64,000 bases of DNA, from positions 1 through 64,000 of the forward strand of contig CAMJHQ010000003.1 in assembly GCA_946405625.1 (NCBI GenBank), in the 5' to 3' direction. The notes under the pieces were generated by a model. It had not been told where the DNA came from. It saw only the letters and a program-made list of their open reading frames with translations, and did not search any database. Of this stretch, positions 61,487 through 64,000 are shown one piece after another; positions within the stretch are counted from its first letter, which is position 1; every line of letters starts with the position of its first letter. This DNA is from an uncultured Lachnospiraceae bacterium. GTDB taxonomy: Bacteria > Bacillota > Clostridia > Lachnospirales > Lachnospiraceae. A program made the translations under genes and the position numbers.

Positions 61487-62521
61487 TTAATGTCTGTCAT
61501 TCTTTCCAGATACGGCCTTATTGTCTTTACCACGGTTGTCTCTATATTTATGTTCCGTACGGCGATTATCATATTTCTCATAGGCCTCGACTATTTTCTG
61601 AACAAGCGGATGTCTTACTACATCCTTTGAGGTAAGTCTGCAGATAGCAATTCCTTCTATATCCTTAACAACCTTAAGGGCTGTATCAAGACCGGATGAA
61701 GTATTTGCCGCCAGATCCTTCTGAGACTGATCTCCTGTTATAATAGCTTTTGAGCCGAATCCGATACGTGTAAGAAACATCTTCATCTGTGATTCGGTTG
61801 TATTCTGTGCTTCATCCAATACTATAAATGCATTATCCAGAGTTCTTCCTCTCATATATGCAAGAGGAGCAACTTCGATCAGTTCCTTCTCGAGATTTTT
61901 CTGGAACTGTTCAGCGCCCATTATTTCATATAATGCATCATAAAGAGGCCTCAGATACGGATCGATCTTGCTTTGAAGATCTCCGGGAAGAAATCCAAGC
62001 TTTTCACCTGCTTCTATAGCAGGTCTGGTAAGGATTATCCTTTCAACCTGTCCCTTCTTAAATGCACTGATTGCCTTTGCCATTGCAAGATAGGTCTTAC
62101 CGGTTCCTGCAGGACCTGTTCCAAAAACAATCATGTTCTTATCAATAGCATCGATATATTCCTTCTGACCGAAAGTCTTAGGTCTGATCGGTCTTCCTGC
62201 CATGGTATGACATATAATATCATCTCTGTCTTCAAGTTCATTGGCAGAATTATCACTGTCACCCTTCACAAGTTCAATGGCATAATCTACATTCTGTTCA
62301 GTAACGTCGCTGCCTTTTCTTGCTATGGCATATATATCATTCAAAACCTTTAATGCCTTATCTACATTTTTTTCATCACCTGTTATGATCAGCTCCTCGC
62401 CTCTGTAAACATAGGTGACATCAAATGCTTTCTCGACCTTTCTAATGTTTCTGTCAAACTGGCCAAAGACATTCTGTATATTGGAATTATCAATAATTAT
62501 CGTTTTATGCGTAGAAGACAT
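61487..62521 (-). CDS. phoH: PhoH-family ATPase
   Basis: The 344-residue product has an N-terminal KH-like or RNA-binding region (about 1-110) and a P-loop ATPase domain with Walker A GTGPAGTGKTYLA (about 134-146), Walker B AFIVLDEAQN and the LGFLPGD segment. The family is implicated in rRNA and ribosome quality control with YbeY. AAGGAGG is about 8 nt before the ATG. It is 62 nt downstream of the rpsU start region and separated from rpsU by a terminator-like hairpin, so it is probably reached by read-through. Confidence 0.93.
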   Translation of the reverse strand: MSSTHKTIIIDNSNIQNVFGQFDRNIRKVEKAFDVTYVYRGEELIITGDEKNVDKALKVLNDIYAIARKGSDVTEQNVDYAIELVKGDSDNSANELEDRDDIICHTMAGRPIRPKTFGQKEYIDAIDKNMIVFGTGPAGTGKTYLAMAKAISAFKKGQVERIILTRPAIEAGEKLGFLPGDLQSKIDPYLRPLYDALYEIMGAEQFQKNLEKELIEVAPLAYMRGRTLDNAFIVLDEAQNTTESQMKMFLTRIGFGSKAIITGDQSQKDLAANTSSGLDTALKVVKDIEGIAICRLTSKDVVRHPLVQKIVEAYEKYDNRRTEHKYRDNRGKDNKAVSGKNDRH

Positions 62522-62536
62522 TCAAATCCTCCTTAT

Positions 62537-62569
62537 AACAAAAGATGCCGCGAATTTTCACGGCATCTT
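62537..62569 (-). terminator. Intergenic terminator/attenuator between rpsU and phoH
   Basis: On the minus strand an 11-bp stem (AAGATGCCG plus two inner pairs) with a 6-nt loop spans 62569-62542 and is followed by TTTTGTTAT. It stands only about 20 nt before the phoH ATG, so it likely reduces rather than stops transcription into phoH. Confidence 0.75.
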
Positions 62570-62582
62570 AATACGTATATAT

Positions 62583-62759
62583 TTACTTATACTTACGCTT
62601 TCTTGCAGCCTCAGACTTCTTCTTACGTCTTACGCTTGGCTTCTCGTAATGCTCTCTCTTACGAATTTCCTGCTGAATTCCGGCCTTAGCACAGTTTCTC
62701 TTGAATCTGCGAAGAGCGCTATCCAGTGTTTCATTCTCTTTAACGATTACGCTTGACAA
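62583..62759 (-). CDS. rpsU: 30S ribosomal protein S21, TTG start
   Basis: The sequence from [21 protein letters not shown] to [13 protein letters not shown] is standard S21, read as 58 residues starting Met-Ser-Ser. The only start with correct spacing is a TTG at 62759, 8 nt after GGAGG (62768-62772); the frame can be opened further at a GTG at 62768, but that codon sits inside the ribosome site. The gene has its own strong promoter (62798-62825) and its own terminator. Confidence 0.92.
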   Translation of the reverse strand: MSSVIVKENETLDSALRRFKRNCAKAGIQQEIRKREHYEKPSVRRKKKSEAARKRKYK

Positions 62760-62797
62760 ATATCTCACCTCCCCTTATTAGGATTAGAACGAATGTT

Positions 62798-62825
62798 ATT
62801 ATAACATATTAATATTGATTGTCAA
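62798..62825 (-). promoter_or_regulatory. Strong promoter of rpsU
   Basis: On the minus strand a consensus TTGACA (62825-62820), a 16-nt spacer and TATAAT (62803-62798) give a near-perfect sigma-70 promoter about 40 nt before the rpsU start. Confidence 0.85.
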
Positions 62826-62858
62826 GGCGAATTAGTCATAAATCCGTTAAATATAGGC

Positions 62859-64000
62859 TTAAAGCTGGCCTTTTGCCGTTTCAACACCTGCTTCAAGTGC
62901 CTTTTCGATTCCTGACGGATCCTTTCCACCTGCCTGAGCCATGTTAGGTCTTCCGCCACCGCCGCCTCCAACGATAGGAGCGATAGCCTTGATAATGTTT
63001 CCTGCATGAATACCTGCTGAAACAGCACTGTCATCAGCCATAACAAGCAGATTTACCTTTCCGTCGTTGTCGGATGCGATGATCACTACTGACTTTCCGA
63101 GCTTCTGCTTCATATCATCGCCGAGTGTTCTCATTGCGTTAGCATCTACTCCTGAAAGCTTGATAGGAAGGATCTTCACTCCGTTTGCTTCAACAACATT
63201 ATCCATAACGTCAGCTGCTGCAGCCTTAGCCATCTTATCTTTGAGACTCTGGTTCTCTGACTGAAGAGCCTTGATCTCATCCATAAGAGCCTGAATCTTA
63301 TCAGCAAGCTTTGAAGGCTCTGATTTAGCTGTTGCTGCTGCATTAATAAGTGCAGCCTCAATATCCTTGTAGTAATTCATGGCACCTGTGCCTGTAAGTG
63401 CTTCAATTCTTCTTACACCGGCAGCGATACCCTGTTCCGAAACAATCTTAAATGTATTTATAACGCCTGTATGTGCTACATGAGTACCACCGCAAAGCTC
63501 TATAGACCAGTCGCCCATGTTTACGACACGTACTGTATCTCCGTACTTCTCACCGAAAAGTGCCATAGCTCCTGTCTTCTTAGCATCTTCTATAGACATT
63601 ACGTCAGTTCTTACGTTAAGATCAGCTGCAATCTCGGCATTAACGATTTCTTCTACCTTCTTAATCTCATCAGCTGTCATAGCCTGATCATGAGAGAAAT
63701 CGAATCTGAGTCTGTCATCAGCAACATATGAGCCCTTCTGCTCAACATGATCGCCGAGAACAGTCTTAAGTGCCTTCTGAAGAAGGTGTGTAGCCGAATG
63801 GTTCTTGCAGATATCAGAACGTCTTACATCACAAACCTTAAGAACTGCCTTCTCTCCTGCTTCAATGCTTCCTGAAACAACTGTTCCCACATGAACATAT
63901 CTTCCATCCTTAAGCTTGATCACATCTTCTACATCAAATGTTCCGGACTCAGTCTCAATCTTACCCTTATCTGCCGTCTGACCACCCATTGTTGCATAGA
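62859..64000 (-). CDS. alaS: Alanyl-tRNA synthetase, C-terminal part (cut by window edge)
   Basis: The frame runs off the right end of the window; the part present covers about 380 residues and ends at the stop near 62859. It contains the editing domain with HSATHLL (H-x3-H) and CGGTHVAHTG (zinc-binding C-x3-H), and a C-terminal DHHA1-like domain ending in VGGGGGGRPNMAQAGGKDPSGIEKAL, all typical of bacterial AlaS. The codons just upstream of an internal ATG read Tyr-Ala-Thr-Met-Gly-Gly-Gln, matching the AlaS FYAxxGGQ segment, which confirms that the gene continues beyond 64000. The stop is 34 nt before the rpsU promoter region. Confidence 0.95.
   Translation of the reverse strand, partial: YATMGGQTADKGKIETESGTFDVEDVIKLKDGRYVHVGTVVSGSIEAGEKAVLKVCDVRRSDICKNHSATHLLQKALKTVLGDHVEQKGSYVADDRLRFDFSHDQAMTADEIKKVEEIVNAEIAADLNVRTDVMSIEDAKKTGAMALFGEKYGDTVRVVNMGDWSIELCGGTHVAHTGVINTFKIVSEQGIAAGVRRIEALTGTGAMNYYKDIEAALINAAATAKSEPSKLADKIQALMDEIKALQSENQSLKDKMAKAAAADVMDNVVEANGVKILPIKLSGVDANAMRTLGDDMKQKLGKSVVIIASDNDGKVNLLVMADDSAVSAGIHAGNIIKAIAPIVGGGGGGRPNMAQAGGKDPSGIEKALEAGVETAKGQL

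Overview
The window looks like part of the chromosome of a low-GC anaerobic Firmicute, most likely a Lachnospiraceae member of the Butyrivibrio/Pseudobutyrivibrio/Lachnospira type. The reasons are AT-rich DNA with strong GGAGG ribosome sites, many Cys-anchored lipoproteins, a ytfI/ytfJ (DUF2953/GerW) pair, a giant fused CoA-dehydratase-type activase, twin DUF3048 lipoproteins around ybeY, and Cna-B/SpaA-type surface protein architecture. This placement is inference from gene content. There are no rRNA or tRNA genes, CRISPR arrays, phage genes or recognisable insertion sequences. Almost everything lies on the minus strand; the exceptions are a lipoprotein gene at 4486 and the activase fusion at 48387.

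Layout, left to right. 1-8.3 kb: small accessory genes, comprising lipoproteins, an Ig-like membrane protein, a DUF2262-like protein, a nucleotidyltransferase, two related GNAT acetyltransferases, a nitroreductase, a Nudix hydrolase and a YbaK-type deacylase, plus a 37-residue gene at 5343-5456. 8.3-16 kb: a VYG-repeat lipoprotein, a membrane S41 peptidase, a two-component system (degenerate 7TM sensor, HisKA_3 kinase, LuxR-type regulator) and a HEAT-repeat lipoprotein. 16-24 kb: an SPFH/zinc-ribbon gene behind a 22-bp perfect palindrome, a hydrolase, an acyltransferase, a PF06541-type membrane protein and a 1476-residue surface protein with a non-LPXTG anchor. 24-29.7 kb: DUF6273 lipoprotein, prolyl-tRNA synthetase, a hybrid sensor kinase, and a TSCPD protein behind a structured leader.

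29.8-43.3 kb is the standout: one eight-gene transcription unit encoding two membrane-fusion lipoproteins (one with two tandem adaptor units), a large FtsX/MacB-type permease, three tandem paralogous lipoproteins sharing GCEKKA after the signal peptide, and two different ATPases, one with an AbrB-like tail. It ends at a clear terminator. I read it as a self-contained cell-envelope export or signalling machine of unknown substrate, and it is the best candidate here for an undescribed system.

43.5-48.1 kb: GerW/YtfJ with a DUF2953 protein carrying a Lys-rich insert, a small unknown protein, and a two-gene unit pairing a helical protein with a rhomboid-like, zinc-ribbon membrane protein; the 3' end of the helical gene is copied downstream as decaying 23-bp repeats. 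48.2-52.6 kb: the activase fusion, read from a divergent promoter region. 52.7-64 kb: housekeeping genes clpS-clpA, a VanX-type dipeptidase, a FAD oxidoreductase, DUF3048-ybeY-DUF3048, phoH, rpsU, and the 3' part of alaS cut by the window edge.

Many starts were placed by ribosome binding site rather than by the longest frame. Domain names come from remembered family patterns; no database search was run.
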